Part shown: positions 1 through 7,845 of the stretch, one piece after another
Layout of the letters: every line of letters starts with the position of its first letter
How positions within the stretch are numbered: the stretch's first letter is position 1
From: Mycolicibacterium vulneris
GTDB taxonomy: Bacteria; Actinomycetota; Actinomycetes; Mycobacteriales; Mycobacteriaceae
NCBI RefSeq assembly: GCF_002104765.1
Contig: NZ_NCXM01000001.1
Span: 186,001 to 250,000, forward strand
Length of the DNA stretch: 64,000 bases
Direction: 5' to 3'
Position numbers and translations under genes: made by a program
The notes under the pieces: model-generated
Databases searched by the model: none
What the model was told of the DNA's origin: nothing
What the model saw: the letters and a program-made list of their open reading frames with translations, nothing else

Positions 1-165
1 GCCGATCAGGGCCAGCACCGGCTCAGGCACGTCAGGGTCGGTGAACACCAAAGCCGCGTTCGCCAGCACCGTCGCGGCCCGGGTCGTCAGCAGTCCCGGG
101 TCACCCGGGCCGGAGCCCACGTACGTGATGCGGCCGGGTGTCGGCTTACGCCCTCGCGTCGTCAT
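1..165 (-). CDS. hemD: HemD, uroporphyrinogen-III synthase / methyltransferase fusion (N-terminal part only)
   Basis: The first 55 codons of a gene that runs off the left edge of the window. The N-terminus reads MTTRGRKPTPGRITYVGSG and continues with GPGDPGLLT, the SAM-binding signature of uroporphyrinogen-III C-methyltransferases. In mycobacteria HemD is, as far as I recall, a fusion of this methyltransferase module with uroporphyrinogen-III synthase (Rv0511), acting in heme, siroheme and cobalamin precursor synthesis. It starts at an ATG 23 bp after the hemC stop and is the third gene of the hemA-hemC-hemD operon. The synthase half lies outside the window, so only the family and position support the full name. 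Confidence 0.9.
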   Translation of the reverse strand, partial: MTTRGRKPTPGRITYVGSGPGDPGLLTTRAATVLANAALVFTDPDVPEPVLALIG

Positions 166-188
166 TGTCGCTCCCAGGTAATTCGCAT

Positions 189-1136
189 TTAATTTCCTCG
201 CGCGGGGTCTTGCCGCGCTTCGCTCATCAGCTCTCGAGCGCCCAGCTCGAACAGCTCCGCGGCCACCGAAAGCCCAAGCTCTCGTGCCCGACCGGGACTG
301 CCGATACCGGACGCGCGGATCACGTCGGACCCGTCCAGCGCCGCCACGCAACCGCGCAGCGACAGCTCTTCGAAGATCCGGCCTTCCTCGTCGATGGACT
401 CGACCACTTCGGCGATCGCGCCCACCGGTGCGGAGCAACCGGCCTCCAGTTCGGCCAGCAGGGCTCGCTCCGCGGTGACCGACGCACGCGTATCGGCGTC
501 GTCCAGTTCCGCCAGCACTGCCGCTAACCGGTTGTCACCGGCACGGCATTCGACGGCGAGCGCGCCCTGAGCCGGTGCTGGCAACATTTGCACCGGCTCT
601 AGCGTCTCGGTGACATCGTCGAGGCGACCGATCCGGGCGAGTCCCGCCCGGGCTACCACGATCGCGTCGAGATCACCACTGCTTACCTTGTTCAACCTGG
701 TATCTAGGTTGCCTCGTAGGGGGCGGATTTCCAAACCGAGACCCAATGCTCTAAGCTGCGCGGCCCGCCGCGGCGACGAAGTGCCCACCAGCGAACCGGC
801 CGGCAACTCCGCGAGCACCAGTCCATCGCGCGCGACCACCGCGTCGCGCGGATCGTTGCGCAGCGGTATGGCTGCCACAGCAAACCTCGGGTCGTCGGCG
901 GTGGGCAGGTCCTTGTGGGAGTGCACCGCGGCGTCGACACGGCCCTCCTCCATGGCCTCGCGCAGTGCGGTGGTGAAGACACCCACCCCGAGCGACTCGA
1001 TTGGCGCCGACGAGCGGTCCCCCTCCGTGCTGATGGTCACCAGCTCCGCCGGGTGTCCCAGCGCGATCAAAGCGTCTCTGACGACCCCGGCCTGGGTGGT
1101 GGCCAGCAGGCTGCCCCGGGTTCCTATCCGGATCAC
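189..1136 (-). CDS. hemC: Porphobilinogen deaminase (hydroxymethylbilane synthase)
   Basis: 315 residues. The enzyme condenses four porphobilinogen molecules into the linear tetrapyrrole hydroxymethylbilane in the cytoplasm. Visible family signatures are IGTRGSLLA at the start, the SPRRAAQL and [11 protein letters not shown] substrate-binding segments, [13 protein letters not shown], and [11 protein letters not shown], whose cysteine carries the dipyrromethane cofactor. The GTG at 1136 was chosen because homologous sequence begins exactly at IRIGTRGS; the open frame extends to 1598, but that part lies inside hemA in another frame and is not homologous. It follows hemA by 13 bp and precedes hemD by 23 bp, so the three genes are very probably one operon. 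The length fits the family (about 310). Confidence 0.97.
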   Translation of the reverse strand: MIRIGTRGSLLATTQAGVVRDALIALGHPAELVTISTEGDRSSAPIESLGVGVFTTALREAMEEGRVDAAVHSHKDLPTADDPRFAVAAIPLRNDPRDAVVARDGLVLAELPAGSLVGTSSPRRAAQLRALGLGLEIRPLRGNLDTRLNKVSSGDLDAIVVARAGLARIGRLDDVTETLEPVQMLPAPAQGALAVECRAGDNRLAAVLAELDDADTRASVTAERALLAELEAGCSAPVGAIAEVVESIDEEGRIFEELSLRGCVAALDGSDVIRASGIGSPGRARELGLSVAAELFELGARELMSEARQDPARGN

Positions 1137-1149
1137 GTTCGCCAATCGC

Positions 1150-2520
1150 CTACTCGGCGGTCTGCTGCGGGGTGCCCGCGTCGAATCCGTTTGCAATGAC
1201 CGGCAATTCGCCCGCGGCCACGGCATCGACGGCCGTCTGATCGAGTTCGAAGAGTTCGCGCAACGCCTCGGCGTAGCTGTCGCCGCCGGGCGCGCTGGCC
1301 AGCTGTTTGATCCGCACGGTCGGCGCGTGCAGCAGCTTGTCCACCACCCGTCGCACGGTGCGGGCCACCTCTTCGCGCTGGGCGCTCTCGAGCCCGGGCA
1401 GCCGGTTGTCGAGGCGCAGCAGTTCCGCCTCGACAACATCGGCGGCGCGCTGGCGCAGCGCGGTGACCGTCGGCGTGACTTCGGCCATCCGCTGTCCGGC
1501 CAGATAGGCAGCAACTTCGGTGGCGACGATGGTGCGCGCGGCGTCGACGTCCGCGGCCGCGGCATGAGCCGAGGGCTCGTGCTGCACGCGGTCCACATCG
1601 ACGACCCAGACGCCGGGCAGACCGGCCACCGCCGGGTCGACGTCGCGCGGCATGCCCAGGTCGCAGATCACCAGTGGATTCGCCTCTTCGTCGCGGTGCG
1701 CGGCGGCCAGCGCGTGGTGCACATCGGCCAGCGAGACCACCGGGGTCACCGCGCCGGTACAGCTGACGACGACGTCGGCGCCCGCCAGGGTGTCGGCCAG
1801 GCGTTCCAGGGGCACGGCATCGGCCCGCACGCCGGTGTCGCGGATCTTGCGGACCAGGCGCTGGCCCCGGGACAGCGACCGGTTGACCACGTGGACCTGC
1901 CCGATGCCGGCACGAGAAAGGTGCGCCGCGGCCAGGGCGCCCATCGCGCCGGCGCCGACCAGGACGGCGGTTTTGCCCGACAACTCATCGAGGCGGCGCT
2001 CGGCCATGTTCAGGGCGACGGACACCACCGAGGCGCCGGCGGCGTCGATGGCGGTTTCGGAATGCACCCGCTTGCCCACCGACAGGGCCCGCTGGGCCAG
2101 TTCGTGCAGAATCCGGCCGACGGTGCGGTTGGTCTCGGCGCTGGCATAGGCGCGACGCACCTGCCCGAGCACCTGCTGCTCGCCGATCACCGCGGAATCC
2201 AGCCCGCTGGCGACCGCGAAGAGGTGCTCGACCGCGGCCTCGCTGTACCGGACGTACGCGTACTTGGTGAGGTCGGCCATCGACATGCCGGACTGTTCCG
2301 ACAGCACCTGCCCGATCACCGCTAATCCGCCGTGGAACGCGTCCACCACGGCGTAGACCTCGACCCGGTTGCATGTGGAGAGCACCATGGCCTCGGTCAC
2401 CAGCGGCGACTGCAACACCCGGTCGACGATCTTGCCCTGATCGGCCTCGTCGATGCTGAGTTGTTCCAGGACGGAGACCGGCGCACTACGGTGCGAAACC
2501 CCGAAGAGCAAGACGCTCAC
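1150..2520 (-). CDS. hemA: Glutamyl-tRNA reductase
   Basis: 456 residues, first committed step of C5-pathway tetrapyrrole synthesis: glutamyl-tRNA is reduced to glutamate-1-semialdehyde with NADPH. The N-terminus [15 protein letters not shown], the catalytic-cysteine segment [25 protein letters not shown], and the NADP-binding [13 protein letters not shown] are all canonical. The C-terminal dimerisation domain holds the [13 protein letters not shown] segment. The GTG at 2520 is chosen because homology begins there; an in-frame ATG at 2604 would add 28 unrelated residues. It is the first gene of hemA-hemC-hemD; the 125-bp space up to the glutaredoxin-like gene presumably holds the promoter or is part of a longer operon with that gene. 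Confidence 0.97.
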   Translation of the reverse strand: MSVLLFGVSHRSAPVSVLEQLSIDEADQGKIVDRVLQSPLVTEAMVLSTCNRVEVYAVVDAFHGGLAVIGQVLSEQSGMSMADLTKYAYVRYSEAAVEHLFAVASGLDSAVIGEQQVLGQVRRAYASAETNRTVGRILHELAQRALSVGKRVHSETAIDAAGASVVSVALNMAERRLDELSGKTAVLVGAGAMGALAAAHLSRAGIGQVHVVNRSLSRGQRLVRKIRDTGVRADAVPLERLADTLAGADVVVSCTGAVTPVVSLADVHHALAAAHRDEEANPLVICDLGMPRDVDPAVAGLPGVWVVDVDRVQHEPSAHAAAADVDAARTIVATEVAAYLAGQRMAEVTPTVTALRQRAADVVEAELLRLDNRLPGLESAQREEVARTVRRVVDKLLHAPTVRIKQLASAPGGDSYAEALRELFELDQTAVDAVAAGELPVIANGFDAGTPQQTAE

Positions 2521-2645
2521 GGCAGCATCACCTGGCCAGCTCCCTTGCTTCCTCCAGTAACTGAACTGCTGTCCACGGTAAACGTTTATCAGCTGGGCTA
2601 CCAAATAATTGCCCCGCGCTGGCCGACCTGGCGGCGCGCGACGGG

Positions 2646-2915
2646 TCAGCCGCCGAGATCGGCCCGCAGTCGGGGCTCATCGATTTCCCAGTAGCTGTGT
2701 TCGCTGCCGTCGAGCAGGATCACCGGCAACCGGTCGCCGAACTCGGCCCGCAGCGCGGTATTGCCCGCCGCGGCCGCCGCGTCGACGTCGGTCATCGACA
2801 ACTCGAAGCCCAACTCACCGGCCAATTCGACCAACCGGGCATGGACGCGCTCGCAGATGGTGCACCCGTCGCGGGTCAACAGCTTCACCTGCCGCCGGCC
2901 GGTCGCGTCAGTCAT
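2646..2915 (-). CDS. Glutaredoxin-like thiol-redox protein (Rv0508-like)
   Basis: 89 residues from the ATG at 2915 ([10 protein letters not shown]). The protein is a small thioredoxin-fold, DUF836/glutaredoxin-like protein with the redox motif DGCTICERV (CxxC) near residue 15 and a cis-proline region [11 protein letters not shown], ending in a typical [13 protein letters not shown] helix. The substrate is unknown. It lies upstream of hemA on the same strand, as Rv0508 does beside hemA in M. tuberculosis. An in-frame start 12 codons upstream at 2951 is possible but would extend into the divergent promoter space before esxF. Confidence 0.88.
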   Translation of the reverse strand: MTDATGRRQVKLLTRDGCTICERVHARLVELAGELGFELSMTDVDAAAAAGNTALRAEFGDRLPVILLDGSEHSYWEIDEPRLRADLGG

Positions 2916-2975
2916 GGGCACCAGTGTGTCATCGGTGACTTGTGGGGCCATCTACCAGGCGTTATGTTCCGAACT
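2916..2975. promoter_or_regulatory. Divergent intergenic region between redox gene and esx cassette
   Basis: These 60 bp separate the start codons of the glutaredoxin-like gene (minus) and the EsxF-like gene (plus), so promoters for both directions must lie here or reach into the genes. A second ATG at 2964, four codons upstream and in frame with the chosen esxF start, is an alternative start. No convincing operator was seen. Confidence 0.4.
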
Positions 2976-3284
2976 ATGGCCGACGAAACGCTGCGGGTCG
3001 ATCCCATCGTGATGCAGGGCGCTGCCGTCTCGCTCAGCGGTGCGGCCGAGCAGCTTTCGGCCCAGCTTTCCCAGCTCGACGATCAGGTGGGCCAGATGCT
3101 GGGTGGTTGGCAGGGTGCGGCGGGCACGGCGTACGGGTCGGCGTGGGAGCTGTGGCACCGGGGCGCCCGCGAGGTCGAGCTCGGGTTGTCGATGCTGGCA
3201 CATCTGGTGGGCCAGGCCGGCGGGGCGTATCAAAGCAACGAGGCCGCGTCAGCCGAGGCGGAGCGGGCGGTGCGCGGTGGCTGA
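2976..3284 (+). CDS. esxF: WXG100 protein, EsxF-like
   Basis: 102 residues. This is a helical-hairpin WXG100 protein: the turn reads GGWQGAAG at about residues 45-52, with long helices either side, and it has no signal peptide. The sequence closely follows what I remember of M. tuberculosis EsxF (Rv3905c, 103 residues), including LRVDP.VMQG, QVGQMLGGW and the AYGSAWELWHRGA segment. EsxF normally pairs with EsxE and is needed for the surface location and secretion of CpnT. The gene overlaps the next one by 8 bp and heads a four-gene operon. In H37Rv this trio sits near Rv3903c-Rv3905c, so its position beside hemA and serB1 is unusual. The ATG at 2964 is an alternative start. Confidence 0.88.
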   Translation: MADETLRVDPIVMQGAAVSLSGAAEQLSAQLSQLDDQVGQMLGGWQGAAGTAYGSAWELWHRGAREVELGLSMLAHLVGQAGGAYQSNEAASAEAERAVRGG

Positions 3285-3567
3285 AGCGTTTCGGGTCGAC
3301 CCACAGGCGTTGGCCGACGCGGTGCAGCGGATGGCGGCGTTTCAACGCTATGCCGAAGACATGATCACTGAAATCGATTCTCGCGTAATGCGTTTGCACA
3401 CATCGTGGACGGGTGATGCCGCAGCGGCTCACGCCGAGGCGCATCAACACTGGGTGCGCGGCGAGGCGATGATGCGCGAAGCGCTGGCGCAACTGGAGAA
3501 GGTGGCCACGACCGCGCACGGCAACTACACCGGCGCGATGTCCACGAATCTCGGTATGTGGTCGTGA
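3277..3567 (+). CDS. esxE: WXG100 protein, EsxE-like
   Basis: 96 residues from a GTG at 3277 that overlaps the end of the EsxF-like gene by 8 bp. The WXG turn is SWTGDAAAAH, and the C-terminus NYTGAMSTNLGMWS matches EsxE (Rv3904c) as I remember it, as do the DPQALADAV and GEAMM segments. It is presumed to form a heterodimer with the EsxF-like protein and to be exported by an ESX (type VII) machinery encoded elsewhere; no secretion-machine genes lie in this window. Its stop is only 4 bp from the start of the CpnT-like gene, which implies translational coupling. Confidence 0.88.
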   Translation: MAEAFRVDPQALADAVQRMAAFQRYAEDMITEIDSRVMRLHTSWTGDAAAAHAEAHQHWVRGEAMMREALAQLEKVATTAHGNYTGAMSTNLGMWS

Positions 3568-3571
3568 ATAC

Positions 3572-5974
3572 ATGGCGCCGCTGGCGTGTGACCCGACAGC
3601 CCTAGACCGCGCCGGTGGCACCCTACTGGCCACCGGTGTTTCGTTGGGATCGGTGATCTCGGCCTTGACCACGGCGCTGGCCGGCAGCGCGGGCATGGCC
3701 GGTGACGATCCGATTGGCGCGGCGTTGGGTCGCGCATACGACGGCGCGGCGGCCAACCTGATCGAGGCGATGACCAGCACCCGCAATGGGCTGTGCAGCA
3801 TCGGCGACGGCGTGCGGATGTCGGCACACAACTATGCGCTGGCCGAGGCGATGTCGGATCTCGCGGGGCGGGCCGAGAGTCTGCCGACACCGCCGGTCAC
3901 GGGGCCGTTGACTGTGGGAGCCGCCCCGCCGTCGGCGGTGGGTGAAGGCAGCGGCGCCCCGGCGGGCTGGGGATGGGTCGCGCCGTATATCGGAATGATT
4001 TGGCCCACTGGCGACTCGGCGAAGCTGCGTGCCGCCGCTGCGGCGTGGACGACCGCAGGCGTTAACTTCATGACGACCGAGATCGCGGCGGGCGGCGGCT
4101 CGATGGCTGCCATTTCGGCGCAGCAGATTCCCGAGGCCGTGGCGATCAACAAAGCGTTGGCTGATGCGACCGGCGCCACCACCGGCGTTGCGCGGCAGTG
4201 CCAGACGATCGCCGCGCAACTCAATGCCTACGCAACCAAGATCGACAAGGTCCACGCGGCGATCCTGGATCTGTTGTCGCGCATCTGCGATCCGCTGACC
4301 GGGATTAAAGAGGTCTGGGACCTGCTGACCGACGAAGACGAAGACGAGATCAAAAGGATCGCCGACGACATTAAAACGGTGGTCGACAACTTCGCCCAAG
4401 AAGCCGAAACGCTCGGGGGCCAAATCACGGCCACCATGTCCGAAGCCGCCACCGCCGCAAAGGATATGGCGCACTGGGCGGATAAAGAGTGGGACCACTT
4501 CTTGCACGGCACCCCTGTGGGCAAGGCGCTCAATCAGGTGGGCCAGACGTTCAAAGGCGTTGGCGTCGAAGGGTGGGATTTCCTCAAAGGTCTGTACGAG
4601 ATCAGCCAATTCCACGCCGTGCTCGACCCGAAGGGTTACGGCGAGACCATGAGCGGCATGGTCACCGGGGCCGGGACGCTCGTCGGCTTGGGGCCCGACG
4701 GAGGGCCCGGAGTCGCCGATTCGTGGAAAGCGCTGGGTAAAGACGGCACCCACTGGGACGAGTGGGGCAAAAACCCCGCCGAAGCCCTCGGAAAATCCAT
4801 CTTCGACGTGGCAACCCTGGCGCTGCCCGGAGGGCCGCTCTCCAAGCTGGGAAAGGTCGGGCACGGTGCTGCCGACGCTCTCAAAGGTTTGAAGAAGCCG
4901 CCAGAATTCCCCAAGCCTCCGTCGGTCAAGCCTCCGGTGGAAGCACCGCCGGCCGCCCCCAAGCCGCCGGAATCGGGCCAACCGGCGCCCGCACCCGCGG
5001 GCAAGCCAGGCCCGTCGGGCAAGCCTGCGCCGGGCCCGGCCGACGGTCCGCTGCCGCACAGCCCAACGGAATCCAAGCCACCACCCGTCGAGAAACCCCC
5101 CGCCGCGGAGCCGCCCAAGCCGGCCGCGGCTCCTGCCGAGCCTGGCGGTAGGGCGCCGGTGCCAGCGCCTCCCGGAGACACACCGCTCCCCCATTCGAAA
5201 CCGCCCGAGCCCGTCCCCGCCCACGCGCCGGCGTCTCCCGTTGAACCTCCGGCTCCCCACGCCGGTGGCGGGATTCCCTCCGAAGCGCCTCCCAGCCTGG
5301 GAGAGGTTCCCCACGGCGGTGAACCGCCCGCCCATCCCGGAGATGCGCCGCACGGCGGGGGCCCCTACCCTCCCGGCGACGGCAATGGTCACCATCCCCC
5401 GAGCGACGGCGACGGGGTTCCGCCGTCGGACCCTGTTCCCAAGGAGACCCCGCGGGAGGCGCCGCCCGGCGATACCCCACCAGCGGGACAGGACGGCCAT
5501 CAACCAGGCGAATCGCTCGATCAAGCGATTCCGTACGACGACATCCTGCAAGGCGAGAGGCACACGATAAGCGGCCACGGGAGTTATGACCCCGAGAACG
5601 GCTTCTTTACCGTGCCGAGCGGCTCGAGTATCACGACCTTCGCCGAACATGGCTCGACTATTACTGACTCGCTCGGCAACCTTATCGAGACCGGCGGTGA
5701 CACGTCTGGGGTTTATTCGGAGACTTTTCGAACCGGTGAGCTTATCCCGGATTACACAATTTACCCTCCGGATGGATTGGATATTTTAGGTTCACCACAG
5801 ACTGTTACAAGCCCTACGCTTATTAGTAAACTTATACATGAAAACATGGGCCTTGTTGATCTCGCTGTATGCACATTCGATCCGACTTCTCCGACGGGCA
5901 AGGTGTACCACGTGACTGGAATATATGATAAATTTAACGATAAGTTCACACCGTACGAGAGGTCTGAACCTTGA
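3572..5974 (+). CDS. CpnT-like channel/polymorphic toxin with a non-TNT C-terminal effector domain
   Basis: 800 residues. Residues 1 to ~440 match the CpnT N-terminal channel domain as remembered: MSAHNYALAEAMSD, GWGWVAPYIGMIWP, ICDPLTGIKEVWDLLTDEDE and TLALPGGPLSKLG. Residues ~440-645 are a Pro/Ala/Gly/His linker that keeps the PLPHSPTESKPPPV block of CpnT. The last ~140 residues (about 660-800) share nothing I can see with the TNT NAD+-glycohydrolase. They contain SGHGSYDP, TVPSGSSIT, HGSTITDSLGNLIETGG and PDYTIYPPDGLDI, a pattern resembling the putative adhesin/toxin Stv family; that assignment is tentative. Codon and base usage become AT-rich from ~5560, at this domain boundary. The next gene overlaps by 4 nt and is the likely antidote. 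By analogy with CpnT the product would be exported by ESX systems to the outer membrane, where the tip is released. Confidence 0.85.
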   Translation: MAPLACDPTALDRAGGTLLATGVSLGSVISALTTALAGSAGMAGDDPIGAALGRAYDGAAANLIEAMTSTRNGLCSIGDGVRMSAHNYALAEAMSDLAGRAESLPTPPVTGPLTVGAAPPSAVGEGSGAPAGWGWVAPYIGMIWPTGDSAKLRAAAAAWTTAGVNFMTTEIAAGGGSMAAISAQQIPEAVAINKALADATGATTGVARQCQTIAAQLNAYATKIDKVHAAILDLLSRICDPLTGIKEVWDLLTDEDEDEIKRIADDIKTVVDNFAQEAETLGGQITATMSEAATAAKDMAHWADKEWDHFLHGTPVGKALNQVGQTFKGVGVEGWDFLKGLYEISQFHAVLDPKGYGETMSGMVTGAGTLVGLGPDGGPGVADSWKALGKDGTHWDEWGKNPAEALGKSIFDVATLALPGGPLSKLGKVGHGAADALKGLKKPPEFPKPPSVKPPVEAPPAAPKPPESGQPAPAPAGKPGPSGKPAPGPADGPLPHSPTESKPPPVEKPPAAEPPKPAAAPAEPGGRAPVPAPPGDTPLPHSKPPEPVPAHAPASPVEPPAPHAGGGIPSEAPPSLGEVPHGGEPPAHPGDAPHGGGPYPPGDGNGHHPPSDGDGVPPSDPVPKETPREAPPGDTPPAGQDGHQPGESLDQAIPYDDILQGERHTISGHGSYDPENGFFTVPSGSSITTFAEHGSTITDSLGNLIETGGDTSGVYSETFRTGELIPDYTIYPPDGLDILGSPQTVTSPTLISKLIHENMGLVDLAVCTFDPTSPTGKVYHVTGIYDKFNDKFTPYERSEP

Positions 5975-6759
5975 CAGCACCGCACAATTTTGAAATTGAT
6001 GAGCTGATCGATTTCGCTGCAGAACAAAAGTCAGCGGAGGCCGATCAGCGGCTTTTCTCGGCGCTTCGTGCTGTCGAACTGTTCTTCCCTCGAACAACCG
6101 TCGAACACGAGGGGAAACAGGTGAATGCAACCCCGTTGCTCCGACTGCCAGACGGGACCAACGCCATGATGCTCTACACCTCGAAAGACCATCCAGATCT
6201 GCCGAAAACATTTGCAGGTGGCGCTTTTGAAGATACGCTTGCCGCCGCGCTCTCCATGCCCGAGCTCGACTGGGTGATCGTCTGCAATAGAACATCCCAG
6301 TGGGTAGCACTCAACAAACAACAAATATCTGCAATTATAAACGATCCACAGGACCGAGACACTCGCATAAATGACCCTTCTGAGATTTCAATGGATAACG
6401 AAAAAATTCTTGAGGACCTAATAACACGTGCTGTCGACACGCCCCCTGAAGAACTTTCGCCGCCGATCGGATCTGCGCTTCGAGGCCGTGAATTATTTAT
6501 CGAATTGGCGAAGGGGCAAAGCGAAGACGAGCAACCGGTCATGAAGACTTTCGCCGTTCGACACATGCCCCGCGTGATACGCGCGTACACCACGCGATCG
6601 CGTCCGGGGATCAGGTACGGGGGCATGCAGTGGGAGGCGCTCAAAAATATGATTAGAACCACAACTCAGCTCGACGGTGTCCAGATCGTCAACAACGCGG
6701 ACGACTGGGTGATCTTCGATCGTGAATCATTGACCGCTGGCGAAGCGGGCGAAGCATAA
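5971..6759 (+). CDS. Putative immunity protein with SseB-like N-terminal domain
   Basis: 262 residues from a TTG start embedded in the stop of the toxin gene (TTGA overlap), so the two are translationally coupled. Residues ~35-115 (ELFFPRTTVEHEGKQ, TPLLRLPDGTNAMMLYTSK, PELDWVIVCN) look like an SseB-type domain, a fold frequent among immunity proteins of polymorphic toxins. The C-terminal ~100 residues have no family I recognise. There is no signal peptide, which fits a cytosolic antidote. The gene is clearly poorer in GC than its neighbours, like the toxin tip, and GC recovers immediately after its stop. Function is inferred from position; it does not resemble the known TNT immunity factor IFT so far as I can judge. 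Confidence 0.7.
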   Translation: MTAPHNFEIDELIDFAAEQKSAEADQRLFSALRAVELFFPRTTVEHEGKQVNATPLLRLPDGTNAMMLYTSKDHPDLPKTFAGGAFEDTLAAALSMPELDWVIVCNRTSQWVALNKQQISAIINDPQDRDTRINDPSEISMDNEKILEDLITRAVDTPPEELSPPIGSALRGRELFIELAKGQSEDEQPVMKTFAVRHMPRVIRAYTTRSRPGIRYGGMQWEALKNMIRTTTQLDGVQIVNNADDWVIFDRESLTAGEAGEA

Positions 6760-6893
6760 GCGTCGAGCGTGACGCCGGCAGCCCGCTCCACCAGCCCGGG
6801 ACACGTCAGCGCCCCCACGCCATCTGCCCGATAGGGTTGGAGATCGGGCACCCACTGGGTCGCCAGGCAGCACAGCGATCAGGAGGTTAGGCG
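6760..6893 (+). promoter_or_regulatory. GC-rich spacer with serB1 ribosome binding site
   Basis: This 134-bp stretch returns to the high GC of the core genome after the AT-rich toxin/immunity block. It ends with a strong AGGAGG (6881-6886) seven bases before the serB1 ATG. The promoter of the serB1 operon probably lies here; no clear terminator after the immunity gene was seen. Confidence 0.45.
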
Positions 6894-7802
6894 ATGACTT
6901 CCTCAGACCCGGTCAACGCAGACCACACCGGTTGGGTTGACTTGGAGGCGCTGGCCGCGAACGCCAGCGCCGCCCGCGCGATCGAGGGCATGCAGGAAGC
7001 CGCCGCCTCGGAAGATCGCCCGCAGCCCCCCATCGACCTGACCGCGGCCGCCTTCTTCGACGTGGACAACACGCTCGTGCAGGGCTCGTCGGCGGTGCAT
7101 TTCGGACGCGGACTGGCCACACGCAACTACTTCACCTATCGCGATGTGGTCGGATTCATCTACGCGCAGGCCAAGTTCCAGATTCTCGGGACGGAAAACA
7201 GCAACGACGTGGCCGCTGGCCGGCGCAAGGCGCTCGCGTTCATCGAGGGTCGATCGGTCGAACAACTGGTCGCACTGGGCGAGGAGATCTACGACGAGAT
7301 CATTGCCGACAAGATCTGGCCCGGCACCCGCGAGCTCACGCAGATGCATCTGGACGCCGGCCAGCAGGTGTGGCTGATCACCGCCACGCCCTACGAGCTC
7401 GCCGCGACCATCGCGCGGCGGCTCGGCCTGACCGGCGCGCTGGGCACGGTCGCGGAATCGGTCGACGGCGTCTTCACCGGCAGGCTGGTCGGCGACATCC
7501 TGCACGGCACCGGCAAGGCGCACGCGGTGCGATCGCTGGCGATTCGCGAGGGGCTCAACCTGAAACGCTGCACCGCATACTCGGACAGCTTCAACGACGT
7601 CCCCATGCTGTCGCTGGTGGGCACGGCCGTCGCCATCAATCCCGACGCCCGCCTGCGCGCCCTGGCCCGCGAGCGCGGCTGGGAGATTCGCGATTTCCGC
7701 ACCGCTCGCAAAGCGGCCCGGATCGGGGTGCCGTCGGCGTTGGCGCTGGGCGCGGCCGGTGGCGCCCTTGCTGCGCTGGCCTCTCGGCGGCAATCACGCT
7801 GA
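6894..7802 (+). CDS. serB1: HAD-superfamily IB hydrolase, SerB1-like phosphatase
   Basis: 302 residues. HAD motif I is [11 protein letters not shown] (nucleophile Asp56, acid/base Asp58), motif II is WLITATP, and motif IV is [12 protein letters not shown]. These place it in the HAD-IB phosphatase group with phosphoserine phosphatases and acylglycerol-phosphate type enzymes. A C-terminal Ala/Gly hydrophobic stretch (about residues 275-297) may associate with membrane. It corresponds in order to serB1 (Rv0505c), and phosphoserine is the annotated substrate by homology only. The start ATG is supported by an AGGAGG seven bases upstream. It is first of three genes running towards cmaA2. Confidence 0.85.
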   Translation: MTSSDPVNADHTGWVDLEALAANASAARAIEGMQEAAASEDRPQPPIDLTAAAFFDVDNTLVQGSSAVHFGRGLATRNYFTYRDVVGFIYAQAKFQILGTENSNDVAAGRRKALAFIEGRSVEQLVALGEEIYDEIIADKIWPGTRELTQMHLDAGQQVWLITATPYELAATIARRLGLTGALGTVAESVDGVFTGRLVGDILHGTGKAHAVRSLAIREGLNLKRCTAYSDSFNDVPMLSLVGTAVAINPDARLRALARERGWEIRDFRTARKAARIGVPSALALGAAGGALAALASRRQSR

Positions 7803-7845
7803 TAGGCTGCGCCGCGCAGACATAATCGAGCGGAGGGCATACGCC

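Noticed and set aside
1137..1598. N-terminal extension of HemC to 1598
   Set aside because: This part lies within hemA in another frame and is low-complexity; homology starts at the GTG at 1136.
4892..5510. Repeats in the Pro-rich linker as a CRISPR array or VNTR
   Set aside because: Units are irregular, without constant repeats and spacers, and are in frame coding.
3623..5650. A 675-codon open frame on the minus strand opposite the CpnT-like gene
   Set aside because: It is the mirror of Pro/Gly/Ala-rich high-GC coding DNA; its Arg/Gly-rich product has no recognisable family and the plus strand has clear homology.
5500..5974. Tip of the CpnT-like protein as a TNT NAD+-glycohydrolase
   Set aside because: None of the TNT segments I remember (for example the GxxxYLAIMEHGRP and EVAPGCGQPGGS regions) occurs; motifs and composition differ.
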